Positions 54,846-64,000 of a stretch of DNA of 64,000 nucleotides are shown here, piece after piece (position 1 is the stretch's first letter; every line of letters begins with the position of its first letter). The position numbers and the translations under genes are program-made. A model generated the notes under the pieces. The model had not been told where the DNA came from, searched no databases, and was given only the letters and a program-made list of their open reading frames with translations. This DNA is from an uncultured Saprospiraceae bacterium (GTDB lineage: Bacteria > Bacteroidota > Bacteroidia > Chitinophagales > Saprospiraceae): contig CALLMH010000052.1 of assembly GCA_938007965.1 (NCBI GenBank), forward strand, positions 1 to 64,000. Reading direction: 5' to 3'.

Positions 54846-56231
54846 ATGAAATTAATTATGAGAAATATATTGATAATCGGCGCTGGACGATCAGCCTGCT
54901 ACTTGATTAAGTATTTATTAGACAAATCAGAAAGTGAAAACCTCTTCATTACAATAGGTGATCTGTCTTTGGATAGTGCACAGAAATTTATAGAAGGACA
55001 TCCTAATGCTAGGGGGATTCTGTTAGATGTATTTGAAGCTCCACAGCGAAAAGCGGCAATAAAGGAAGCGGATTTAGTTATATCTATGTTGCCTGCACGA
55101 TTCCATATTGAAGTTGCCAGAGATTGTATTTTGTACAAAAAACACATGGTGACAGCTTCATATGTAAGTGATGAGATGCAAGCCTTGGATGCTGATGCAA
55201 AGGCTCATGGATTGGTATTTATGAATGAGATTGGAGTAGATCCAGGAATCGATCATATGAGTGCCATGCAAGTCATAGATAGGATAAAGGATGCAGGTGG
55301 TAAGATGTTGATGTTTGAATCATTCACTGGTGGGTTAGTTGCACCTGAAAGTGATGATAACTTATGGAATTATAAGTTTACTTGGAATCCTAGAAACGTC
55401 GTACTAGCTGGTCAGGGTGGTGCAGCTGAGTTCATCCAAGAGGGGACTAAGAAGTATATTCCGTATCATAGATTATTTAGACGTACTGAATTTTTGGATA
55501 TTGAAGGTTATGGTCGTTTTGAAGCATTGGCCAATCGGAATTCCCTAAAATATATGAGTATATACGGTCTTGAGGATATTTTGACTTTGTATAGAGGTAC
55601 GATGAGGAGAGTAGGCTTCAGTAAAGCGTGGAATATGTTCGTACAGCTGGGTATGACCGACGATAGTTATACGATCGACAACTCAGAAGATATGAGTTAT
55701 ATAGAGTTTGTAAATCTGTTTTTACCATTTTCACCAACAGACAGTGTGGAGTTGAAGGTGAGATATGCCCTTAAGATTGATCAAGATGATATCATGTGGG
55801 ACAAGCTTATAGAACTAGATATTTTTAATAGAAAAAAGAAAATTGGAATCAAAAATGCCACTCCTGCTCAAGCTCTTCAGAAGATCTTGATGGATAAGTG
55901 GACATTAAAACCTGAAGATAAAGATATGATCGTCATGTATCATAAGTTTGGCTATGAATTGGACGGCGAAAAGCACCAAATAGATAGTAAAATGGTGATG
56001 ATTGGTGAAGATCAGACTTTCACAGCGATGGCAGCAACTGTGGGATTGCCCGTTGCGATGGCAGCATTAAAAATATTAAATGGTGACATCACTACTCCCG
56101 GTGTGCAGCGTCCGATTAGTAAGGAAGTCTATGACCCGATTCTAAAAGAATTGGAAGATTATGGAATTCATTTCAAAGAAAAAGAGGTAGAATATTTTGG
56201 GTATAACACGGTAGGAGGAGTGAGCGCGTAA
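54846..56231 (+). CDS. Saccharopine dehydrogenase-like protein
   Basis: A 461-residue enzyme with an N-terminal Rossmann NAD(P) fold (ILIIGAGRSACYLIKYLL) and a C-terminal saccharopine dehydrogenase domain (MNEIGVDPGIDHMSAMQVID, ESFTGGLVAPESDDNLWNYKFTWNP, and near the end MAATVGLPVAMAALKILNGD). Members act in lysine degradation through saccharopine, but several Bacteroidota paralogues have other roles. The start may be the first Met or the fifth residue (54858). Single gene. Confidence 0.9.
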   Translation: MKLIMRNILIIGAGRSACYLIKYLLDKSESENLFITIGDLSLDSAQKFIEGHPNARGILLDVFEAPQRKAAIKEADLVISMLPARFHIEVARDCILYKKHMVTASYVSDEMQALDADAKAHGLVFMNEIGVDPGIDHMSAMQVIDRIKDAGGKMLMFESFTGGLVAPESDDNLWNYKFTWNPRNVVLAGQGGAAEFIQEGTKKYIPYHRLFRRTEFLDIEGYGRFEALANRNSLKYMSIYGLEDILTLYRGTMRRVGFSKAWNMFVQLGMTDDSYTIDNSEDMSYIEFVNLFLPFSPTDSVELKVRYALKIDQDDIMWDKLIELDIFNRKKKIGIKNATPAQALQKILMDKWTLKPEDKDMIVMYHKFGYELDGEKHQIDSKMVMIGEDQTFTAMAATVGLPVAMAALKILNGDITTPGVQRPISKEVYDPILKELEDYGIHFKEKEVEYFGYNTVGGVSA

Positions 56232-56277
56232 CTCTAATTGATCACAACAGTATCAAACTCACTTCCTTCGTAACATA

Positions 56278-56356
56278 AAGTGACGCGCGTTTGCTTCGCA
56301 AGCCACTCTGACAAAAACATGGTTCTGTTTTTAACGAAAATTAGTCTCCGAAAAAC
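56278..56356. repeat. Intergenic repeat R2
   Basis: AAGTGACGCGCGTTTGCTTC, GCAAGCCACTCTGACAAAAA, TTTTTAACGAAAATTAGTCT. About 90% identical to 49650-49728 by eye. Confidence 0.8.
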
Positions 56357-56369
56357 GATTCCGAATGTA

Positions 56370-56409
56370 CAATGCATCACTTCCAATTGTAGACGGAAGT
56401 GATGCATTG
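56370..56409. terminator. Long perfect hairpin between convergent genes
   Basis: CAATGCATCACTTCC (56370-56384) and GGAAGTGATGCATTG (56395-56409) form a 15-bp perfect stem with a 10-base loop. T-runs are weak on both sides, yet the position between convergent genes suits a bidirectional terminator. Confidence 0.65.
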
Positions 56410-56526
56410 CTTAATTCGATAGAGTAGAAGGCCCTTGGAAAGTCCGGTGAGCAGATTAATGATATCCAAGGTTTAGTAACAATTCTTATCATAATCTTTA
56501 GATCAAACAGATCATCGATTTTCCGG

Positions 56527-59500
56527 CTATTCCACTACAATCATTTTCCTAGAACCACTAAATCCATCGCCACTTACTTCATATACGACCATACCTTTCA
56601 CACCGATATCCCTTGATGATACATTGATTACATTTTCACCAGCTTCATACATACTAGTCTGTCTAAGAATCAACTTGCCATCAATATCAAACACGCTGAA
56701 AGTAGCTTCACCGGCTTCAGGCATAAAGAATCCAATCTCAGTCACATCAATAAATGGATTCGGCTCATTTTGATCCAATCGGAATGCAGTTTCAGAATTC
56801 GTGGACGCATCGTTTCTCCATTCGAATTCTAGATTTTTAATCTCCAGTGTATTCATGTAGATCTCAGCAGGGACTAAGTCATTTTCGTCGATCGATAGGG
56901 TAGCCAATTCATTGGCAGACTCTACCAACATACGGAACAGTACTTGATCCTTAAATACATGTACTCCATGTTTATCAGACCAGGACATTCTTACTTTATG
57001 ATTTGACTTGGCTATGATGTCCGCTGACACGTCTATCAGACCACGCTCTAATCCCTTGATGTCAAATCCAGTATTCTCAGCACCGAATTGGAAACCATAT
57101 AATTTGCCATTTTCTGCAGCTCGGAATTCTATATAAATTTTACCATCGATATCTACTTTCTCTAGTATCACTTTCTGAATAGGATTGCTTCTCGGAGCGA
57201 TTCCAGCTTTTGCATTGTTGAAGCTAGAAGACGCGGAGCCATTTACATCTCCGATCTTTACTGCGATCATATCTGCATCATCGATACTTTCCATAAGGTC
57301 CAATACCTGCACCTCCTCCTCATATGGGAATGGGTCTTCGGCGTTAGGGAATTCATAAACTTGATTTACGAATCTCCATGACTTGTTCTCCCAAGTATTG
57401 GTAACACCTAAGATTAATTTTCGCATCGACAGTAAATCACTTGCAGTTAGTCGCTCATCGTTATTCACATCACCAGCTATTATTTTATATGGACTATCTA
57501 AGTCTTGAAGTCCTAATATATGACGCTGCACCATGACTAAATCCAATGTACTTACTCCTTCTCTGTAATCCGTGTTTCTCTCCGCTGTAGCTTCGAAGTC
57601 ATACCCTGTCGGATTATATAAGAAGTAGAACTCTCCCTCTTCATTTGAAGTATTCGTATAAGGATACTCTGGAGCAAAACTAGTAAGGGTAATATCCACT
57701 CCATTTACTGGTTCTTCCTCTTCTGTAGCCACTCTACCACTGATGATAGCTAAGTTATTCAGTGTATCCTGACATTGATCCAAGTTGTCTTGGAGGTCTA
57801 GTTGGACTATGCAGAAGTCTTTATTTCCTGCTTCATCCCAAACCCACATTTCCAATTCTATCGTCTCACTGATACCATTCGGGATATCATTACATGAGAA
57901 TTCCATAGATGGTTCATAGACATCACCTGAGAATGAATATAAGAGATCACTCTGTGCTGTACAATTGTCAAAAGATGAAAGGTTGAAGTCGTTAGCCCAG
58001 ATACTTATGGTACCGACATCCTGCATCAATGCTGTAGCCACATCTATACAATATGGAGTTGGTGCTTTCCCATCTCTGATTACAATATCGTATTGACAAC
58101 TTCCCACATTACCGCATCCATCAAATGCTTTCCAAGCAATTTTATAATTACCAGGAGTAGCGTCTTTGATCATTATGCTAGCTTCGTCACCCACTAGTAT
58201 GTCATTTGGTGTATTATCATTATAATCAAGTTCGATATCCCAATTGCCATCTGCATCTAGATCAAGCTGATATGCCCATTTGATAGGTGAGTTGATCCCG
58301 CATACAGAATCCATTGCTGTATTAGTGACTACGACATCCTGCATGCAATTTTCTGCGTTTAAATCGATAGTGATATCAGCACATTGTTGTATTTCTGGAG
58401 CGGTGTCATCAGATATCTTAACGATCTGGGTGTGCATCCATATACCTCCAGTGTTCGGATTATTTGGTTCATATTGACACCAATCGATTACCGTCCATTC
58501 TTTTATCAGTTTGTAACATACATCTTCTACAAAGTCAAATGTATCTGTAGCCACAGAATACGCTACCTGATCACAAGCACCATCAACAAAGATCGGTTCG
58601 TTCTGAGGGATATTGTCTAAGCAAGCTCCTTCCCAATCTGCTGGCCATTGGATATTACCATTAAATGGCTCTCCGGTCTCGAGAGTGATTACTTGTGTAC
58701 AGAATACATCAGGTCTTCCATCTACCGTCCATCTTCTATTGATGATCGCTGCTCCACAGTTGTTAAGATCAGTTCGGAAATCTTGGTATGTTGCTGTATT
58801 ATTAGAACAAGCGCCTTCTATAGTCGGCTCACCAGTTACAGCGAGATCTTCCACATCTGCATTACACTCAAGAGTAAGATCTGCGGGGCAGGTAATAGCT
58901 GGAGGTAATTTATCTTCTACAGTTACTTCTACCATGCATAGACTTACATTATCGCCCTCATTACCTATGACGCCATCCATATTGGCATCGTCCCATACTT
59001 GGAGCGCTACCATGATCGGACTTGCCTCCACGTCGGCACAACAGAATTCTACGAATTGTCCAGGGAGCGTATTCTCAGGAATTCCACAATTGTCATCCAT
59101 ACGGAACAGTTCTCTGCGGATTTCTGTGCAGTTATCATACGATCCAGCATCCACTGACTCTACAAACATCTTTGCTTTACCTTCAGTAGTAAGACTTACA
59201 TTGATAAACTGCGTACAAGTTACTACTGGTGCAGTACCATCGAATACATTGATATTAAACTCACAGGTAGAGTAGTTGTAGCAATAATCTCGCGCCCGTA
59301 CTCTGACGAGGTGATCACCTTTCTCCATATTGGTGATTGTGAATGTACCGTCCATGTTATCTACTACTGTACCACCATTGACAGATACTTGTACCTGATC
59401 CACACCTCCACAATTATCGTCTATAGTAGAGATGATATCAGCTAATTCGTATGTTCCAGTGCACGACCATGGATCGGTACTGATCGTTACATCATTTGGA

Positions 59501-62500
59501 CAATCATGGATAGTTGGTCCCTCTGTATCTAGAATTTTGATGATCTGATAGTGCTCGATAGGATTGATGCCAATCTGTACTTCTTCACACATATCTCTGA
59601 TAAACCATTTTCTCAAAATCTCATATGATCCTTCACACGAGAATAAGATTTGATCATCCCAGTTCCATGATACCATACACAGGCCATTCGTACTTAATGG
59701 TACATCGAGCCCGTTGATGGTAGGATAGCCTGTACTATCAGGATGGATTTGAGAAGGGTCATTCGCTACTAGAGCACAATCCAACCCAGTTGCTATTGTA
59801 TAATCCGCGGGGAATTCAATATCTTCAGTATCGAATTGTTCGATATCTATAGTCTGAGTGCAGTTTACTACATTTCCACTTTCATCAGTCACCGTCCATT
59901 CTCTGGTGATACGGGCTCTCGGTTCGCCGCATGGTCCGAAGTCTTCATAGTCATCGAAGTAAGTCATCTGAACGTCTTGCTCACATGACAATACCGTAGG
60001 GTAGCCAGTAAATTCTGGATTTGTAGCCATATTACAACTTATGATTGTATCAGGAGCACACTCGATCTCAGGTATCAACTTTTGCTCTATCGTTACATAT
60101 CCCCAGCATGAGTTTCCACTTCCTTCGCAGTCGGTGATTGTGATAATAAACGTCTGGCCTACATCTGTAAGGTCAAAAATATTATCAACTACTATTCCTG
60201 ATTCTGTAGTTGCGACGATACAGTAATTATCATAGCATCCATATTGATCCCCTTCTAGAATCATGTCTGCATTTACTGTTGCCGTACAGTCAGGCCCAAG
60301 TGATAGATTGATGTTATTGTTACAAGCTAAAGTGTTATTTCCATCGTTATCAAATTCATTGACCGTTACATTGAAAGTACATGATGTACTGTTTCCAGCG
60401 GCATCGTATACAGTGATGGTTACAGGGGTCACTCCGATAGGGAATTGGAAGCCTACAGGGGGATCATAACTCACGGAGTCTATGCCACAATTATCATTCG
60501 ACCCTATTGGTGCGAGAGGGAATCCGGCCCCATATCCAGGAAGTCCCATCGAGCATTCTCCAGCGTCTAGTTGTATTGTTATGTCTTGGCACAGTCCAGT
60601 AGCATCAAATATACCCGATAGATCAGGATCTTCTGTATCAATAACAGTCACATCAAATCCACATTGAGAAGTATTTCCAGCTCCGTCGGTCAATGTATAA
60701 ATCACTTGAGTAGTACCTACAGCGAAGAACTCTGATGCCGATGCTCCAGCTTCTATATTGATAGGAGTATTTAGAATTACTGCATTATCATTCAAGAATA
60801 CATATTCTACTGAAATATCTCCCGCCTCGCAGTTGTCTCCGATGAATGGATGTTGCCATTCGAAGGTTGCACCACAGAGCAATGTGTCATTTACGAGCAC
60901 AGTATCAGTCTGACTATATGGTGCCAGTTCAGAAAGTTGTAGTGTCCATGTTGTTAATGTTCCATCATCATTTCCTGTTGCGAAAACGTCTAACTGCCAG
61001 TCTCCAAAGGCTGCCTCACCGTTGAATATATCCATGGCTTGCAACGGCTGGAATGATTCTCCATTTCCTAATGGAGCACATGTAATACTTGCTTGACTAT
61101 TGGCTGCTTGATCATCTAGGTTAATATCCCAGTCTTCGCTTCCTGCGCATAATCCGTCGAATAATGTGACGACTGTACCTTCTGGAGAGGTAAGGGTTAT
61201 AGTTACTTCGCTCATATTTGGATATTCTCCCTCGAGATCTATGATGTTTACATCGCTCACATTGAATACATCACTTACATTTATAATTGATGTAGCGCAT
61301 CCTCCGTCAGTAAATGTAATAGGGGTGTCCGTAGATGGATAGTCACTAGTTTCTAAACCCGCGCAGTATGGTGCTTCATTATCTTGTACTATTATAGTGA
61401 AGCTACAAGATGAGGTATTGGCAGGTTCACTTTGGAGAGAACTCGTAGATCCATTGTCTGTAAACATTGGTAGTTCTGGGTTGAATTCTCCGAAGCTAAG
61501 TCCTGCACAGCTGTTTCCAATAGACCAATCATCTGAAGAGTCAGTATCTGGGAATCTATTTCTGAATATATTACTTCCTGCTATATCACCATCAAAAGTC
61601 CAGCCTGTAGGTGCATAGGCATTGATAGCTACACCATCCAATATATTATCTAGTAATCCGATGGTATATCCAGCTCCCTGATTTGGATCTATACCATCTA
61701 AGAAAACTGTGTATACTTCTCCGACACCGACCACTGTTCCATTTGGCACATTGAAGATCGTATCTTGGATCCCTTCTCTCGCTATATCCAAGCAAGAAAT
61801 ATCAATTGATCCAGGTCCGAAGTTGCTGATCTCTATCCCTACGTTATTGCCATCGTTCATAATCTCGGTGATCAATAATATAGGCTGGTCGATTACTTCA
61901 TACGTTACGGTATTAGTACCAGTTGGAAATTTGAATCCGCTAGCATCCTCTACACCTCCCTCTATAATATTGCCATCTTCATCTGTTATCGTGTATACGA
62001 CAGCCAAATTATCAGGACAATTATCTTCAATGTCAAATGGTTCAATACCATCGACAGTAGCACCGCACATTGCTGGGTCGTTGTTCACTGTTTGATCTAC
62101 AGGACATTCGATAGATGGAGGAGTATGGAAGTCATTTACGATTATCTTCAATTCGCAAGTTGTACTATTTCCACAAGAATCCGTAGCGGTAAATTCTAAT
62201 AAAGTAAGTCCAACTGGGAATAGATCACCAGTGCTAAGACCAGTATCATCGGTCTGCTCTACGAATGGTATTCCACAATTATCAGTAGCCAAAGGCAATG
62301 AGAAGTTTACAAACGAATTACACCATCCCTCTGGTGCGTCTACGATGACTGGTGGTCTTGGACAGTTCGTAAATACTGGTGGAGTATTATCTCCAGTACT
62401 AAAGTTCAATGTGATTGAAGATGCATTACCACATTCGTCAGTTGCTGTGAATGTTACATCTATATTCCTGCTGTCATTACAACCATCCATGAAGTTGTCG

Positions 62501-64000
62501 ACATTATAATCATTGCTCCATACCAAAGTGCCACACATATCTGATGCAGTAGCTCCTCCTCTGTTGTTCAACCAGCTGAGAAGTTCGTCATCGTTATTTG
62601 CATTTGATTGATCACATTCTCCAGAATAGTTTTCACCACCTACGATTACAGGAGGGGTAGTATCTTCTATAGTGAAAGTGCCTTCTGTCGAAGTTGCGTT
62701 GCCACAGTTATCTGTGAATGTAAATCTGTACACTTGGATTCCTGTGATTCCACAAGAGTCCTCTTCTGTGATAAGATCCCATTCTACATTCAATGATTCA
62801 TCAGAACAAGCATCAGTAGCCGCAGAAGAAGCCATACTGTCTAGCCATGCTTGAAGATCACTATCATTACCATCTCCGTCACATTCTACTACCATATTCA
62901 TCGCTTCTGGATCTATCGTCGGCGATGTCGTGTCTTCTATTATAAAGATTCCTATGATCGTATCAGACACATTTCCACAAGCATCAGTTGCTGTGAATGC
63001 ATATCTCATTTCATTGGTCAATCCGCATCCTTCTATTGTCGTCAGAAGTTCGGGTGTATTCCTTGTCGTAGTTCCGCATTCATCTTCCCAAGAAGCACCC
63101 GCATCATCATCTAACCATGCTTGTAATTCAGCAAGATTTCCCGCTCCATCACACTCCACAGTCATATCAGAAGCTGGATTTGTTACACTTGGTTTTGTAT
63201 TGTCTACTACTGTGACCATTGCTGTTCTCTCTGTGGAGTTTCCACAGGCATCGGTTGCCGTAAATGTTACAAGTGCTGATCCTGCATTACTACCAGCTCC
63301 ACATGAAGGTGTCAACATAGTGAAGTCATTGCTATAAGCTACTACGCTACAAGAATCGGCTGCTTCTCCAAATCCAACAGTTCCTAGCCACGTTTCTATT
63401 TGCATCAATGGATCATCACTATCATTACATTCGAAGGTTACATCTTGAGGATTGATAGTCCAGTATGGAGCTACATCATCCGAAATGTTGATCGTAGCGG
63501 TAGTAGACGTAGCATTTCCACATCCATCAGTTGCTGTAAATGTCACAGTTATACTTCCAGTTCCTTGACATGCTCCAGGATTTACTTGACCGTAATCATT
63601 TGTCCATATGACTTCATTACAGTTGTCAGTGGCTGTCGCTCCACCATTATTATTCAACCAATTTAGAAGTTGAGTAATGTTGTTATCGCCATCACAGACT
63701 ACATCTATATCTATAGCTTGGTCTTGTATTATAGGAGCTTCTGTATCCTCTATTTCGAAAGTAGCTTCCGTGGTAGAAGTGTTTCCACAAGCATCAGTTA
63801 CAGTAAATCTATAAGTTCCACCTCCAGTCAAGTCGCATAAGTCGCTTTCTTGTATCAAGTCATATTCCCAAGTTGTAGTGCCACAAATATCGGATGCTGT
63901 TGCACCACCATTCGAATCTAACCATGTTTGAAGATCCATCGTGTTTCCAGTTCCATTACACTCTACGATATTATCTATCGCTTCAGTATCGATAGTCGGT
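56527..64000 (-). CDS. Giant T9SS-secreted repeat protein (HYR, P-domain, dockerin-like), 5' end outside window
   Basis: The frame stays open to the right edge, so the start lies outside; the first Met in the window (63939) is inside a repeat and is not the start. At least 2,490 residues are visible. From the N-terminal side: six or more ~90-residue repeats with the pattern V-x-C-D-G-x-G-N ... L-x-x-W-L-x-x-x-G-G-A-x-A-x-D-x-C and FTATDACGN; HYR-like repeats (FPVGLTLLEFTATDSCGN); a lamin-tail-like domain (LLITEIMNDGNNVGIEISN); a proprotein-convertase P-like domain (TITLTSPEGTVVTLFDGLC); more HYR-like modules; a dockerin-like pair (IIAGDVNNDERLTASDLLSM); and a T9SS sorting domain (NEPNPFIDVTEIGFFMP ... 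SRKMIVVE). It should be a surface or released protein, perhaps an adhesin. Confidence 0.88.
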   Translation of the reverse strand, partial: PTIDTEAIDNIVECNGTGNTMDLQTWLDSNGGATASDICGTTTWEYDLIQESDLCDLTGGGTYRFTVTDACGNTSTTEATFEIEDTEAPIIQDQAIDIDVVCDGDNNITQLLNWLNNNGGATATDNCNEVIWTNDYGQVNPGACQGTGSITVTFTATDGCGNATSTTATINISDDVAPYWTINPQDVTFECNDSDDPLMQIETWLGTVGFGEAADSCSVVAYSNDFTMLTPSCGAGSNAGSALVTFTATDACGNSTERTAMVTVVDNTKPSVTNPASDMTVECDGAGNLAELQAWLDDDAGASWEDECGTTTRNTPELLTTIEGCGLTNEMRYAFTATDACGNVSDTIIGIFIIEDTTSPTIDPEAMNMVVECDGDGNDSDLQAWLDSMASSAATDACSDESLNVEWDLITEEDSCGITGIQVYRFTFTDNCGNATSTEGTFTIEDTTPPVIVGGENYSGECDQSNANNDDELLSWLNNRGGATASDMCGTLVWSNDYNVDNFMDGCNDSRNIDVTFTATDECGNASSITLNFSTGDNTPPVFTNCPRPPVIVDAPEGWCNSFVNFSLPLATDNCGIPFVEQTDDTGLSTGDLFPVGLTLLEFTATDSCGNSTTCELKIIVNDFHTPPSIECPVDQTVNNDPAMCGATVDGIEPFDIEDNCPDNLAVVYTITDEDGNIIEGGVEDASGFKFPTGTNTVTYEVIDQPILLITEIMNDGNNVGIEISNFGPGSIDISCLDIAREGIQDTIFNVPNGTVVGVGEVYTVFLDGIDPNQGAGYTIGLLDNILDGVAINAYAPTGWTFDGDIAGSNIFRNRFPDTDSSDDWSIGNSCAGLSFGEFNPELPMFTDNGSTSSLQSEPANTSSCSFTIIVQDNEAPYCAGLETSDYPSTDTPITFTDGGCATSIINVSDVFNVSDVNIIDLEGEYPNMSEVTITLTSPEGTVVTLFDGLCAGSEDWDINLDDQAANSQASITCAPLGNGESFQPLQAMDIFNGEAAFGDWQLDVFATGNDDGTLTTWTLQLSELAPYSQTDTVLVNDTLLCGATFEWQHPFIGDNCEAGDISVEYVFLNDNAVILNTPINIEAGASASEFFAVGTTQVIYTLTDGAGNTSQCGFDVTVIDTEDPDLSGIFDATGLCQDITIQLDAGECSMGLPGYGAGFPLAPIGSNDNCGIDSVSYDPPVGFQFPIGVTPVTITVYDAAGNSTSCTFNVTVNEFDNDGNNTLACNNNINLSLGPDCTATVNADMILEGDQYGCYDNYCIVATTESGIVVDNIFDLTDVGQTFIITITDCEGSGNSCWGYVTIEQKLIPEIECAPDTIISCNMATNPEFTGYPTVLSCEQDVQMTYFDDYEDFGPCGEPRARITREWTVTDESGNVVNCTQTIDIEQFDTEDIEFPADYTIATGLDCALVANDPSQIHPDSTGYPTINGLDVPLSTNGLCMVSWNWDDQILFSCEGSYEILRKWFIRDMCEEVQIGINPIEHYQIIKILDTEGPTIHDCPNDVTISTDPWSCTGTYELADIISTIDDNCGGVDQVQVSVNGGTVVDNMDGTFTITNMEKGDHLVRVRARDYCYNYSTCEFNINVFDGTAPVVTCTQFINVSLTTEGKAKMFVESVDAGSYDNCTEIRRELFRMDDNCGIPENTLPGQFVEFCCADVEASPIMVALQVWDDANMDGVIGNEGDNVSLCMVEVTVEDKLPPAITCPADLTLECNADVEDLAVTGEPTIEGACSNNTATYQDFRTDLNNCGAAIINRRWTVDGRPDVFCTQVITLETGEPFNGNIQWPADWEGACLDNIPQNEPIFVDGACDQVAYSVATDTFDFVEDVCYKLIKEWTVIDWCQYEPNNPNTGGIWMHTQIVKISDDTAPEIQQCADITIDLNAENCMQDVVVTNTAMDSVCGINSPIKWAYQLDLDADGNWDIELDYNDNTPNDILVGDEASIMIKDATPGNYKIAWKAFDGCGNVGSCQYDIVIRDGKAPTPYCIDVATALMQDVGTISIWANDFNLSSFDNCTAQSDLLYSFSGDVYEPSMEFSCNDIPNGISETIELEMWVWDEAGNKDFCIVQLDLQDNLDQCQDTLNNLAIISGRVATEEEEPVNGVDITLTSFAPEYPYTNTSNEEGEFYFLYNPTGYDFEATAERNTDYREGVSTLDLVMVQRHILGLQDLDSPYKIIAGDVNNDERLTASDLLSMRKLILGVTNTWENKSWRFVNQVYEFPNAEDPFPYEEEVQVLDLMESIDDADMIAVKIGDVNGSASSSFNNAKAGIAPRSNPIQKVILEKVDIDGKIYIEFRAAENGKLYGFQFGAENTGFDIKGLERGLIDVSADIIAKSNHKVRMSWSDKHGVHVFKDQVLFRMLVESANELATLSIDENDLVPAEIYMNTLEIKNLEFEWRNDASTNSETAFRLDQNEPNPFIDVTEIGFFMPEAGEATFSVFDIDGKLILRQTSMYEAGENVINVSSRDIGVKGMVVYEVSGDGFSGSRKMIVVE

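Noticed and set aside
54728..54910. 60-codon frame before the saccharopine dehydrogenase-like gene
   Set aside because: It overlaps the start of the real gene in another frame and looks like a hydrophobic chance frame.

Overview
The window comes from an AT-rich chromosome of a Bacteroidota bacterium, most likely in or near the Saprospiria. Four large secreted proteins end in type IX secretion (T9SS) sorting domains, and two of them carry long SprB-type repeat tracts. Several promoters fit the Bacteroidota TTG / TAnnTTTG pattern. The core genes (tsaD, DUF3822-rsmD, rpsO, dnaG, parE, prfB, exbBDD-tonB) are of the Bacteroidota type. No tRNA, rRNA, CRISPR array or classical insertion sequence was seen.

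Layout. 0.4-9.9 kb is housekeeping: tsaD, a membrane-anchored protein with DUF3822 and rsmD, mazG, a truncated AraC-type regulator, a GIN-domain protein, rpsO, a VOC protein, dnaG and a pseudouridine synthase. 9.9-18.3 kb holds an M43 metalloprotease with SprB repeats, a DUF5916 outer-membrane protein and an exbB-exbD-exbD-tonB operon. 18.8-28 kb is a xylose locus: GH3 beta-xylosidase, an operon xylB-xylA-sodium symporter, and a second xylulokinase fused to a coiled coil and a LuxR-type HTH. 28.4-31.6 kb has a thioredoxin-like protein, parE and a DUF1573 protein.

31.7-43.4 kb is the accessory part and the most interesting. It holds two short arrays that look like integron gene cassettes without an integrase (CALIN-like). 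Each starts at a copy of a ~100 bp attI-like direct repeat. Four cassettes can be delimited, because the first 10 bases of each are complementary (with one mismatch at position 11 in all four) to the R'' element of the attC-like hairpin at its own 3' end. Array A holds a noncoding cassette with ~113 bp tandem repeats and a lipoprotein cassette. Array B holds a two-gene cassette of secreted proteins and a cassette with a single-chain SIR2-APAZ-Argonaute (short pAgo class) defence protein, followed by a decayed membrane-protein gene. A sugar transporter and a GH32 fructan hydrolase lie between the arrays. A second direct repeat (~80 bp) follows both arrays.

43.4-64 kb returns to chromosomal genes: a choice-of-anchor V/SprB-repeat T9SS protein, a NamZ-like lipoprotein, a LolA-like carrier, a DHH phosphoesterase, an FKBP isomerase, prfB in one frame, an MtfA-like peptidase, a saccharopine dehydrogenase-like enzyme, and the 3' part of a giant repeat protein (at least 2,490 residues) that runs off the right edge. 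Related short intergenic repeats, often ending in a TTACTTCTGAA motif, are scattered through the chromosomal spacers.
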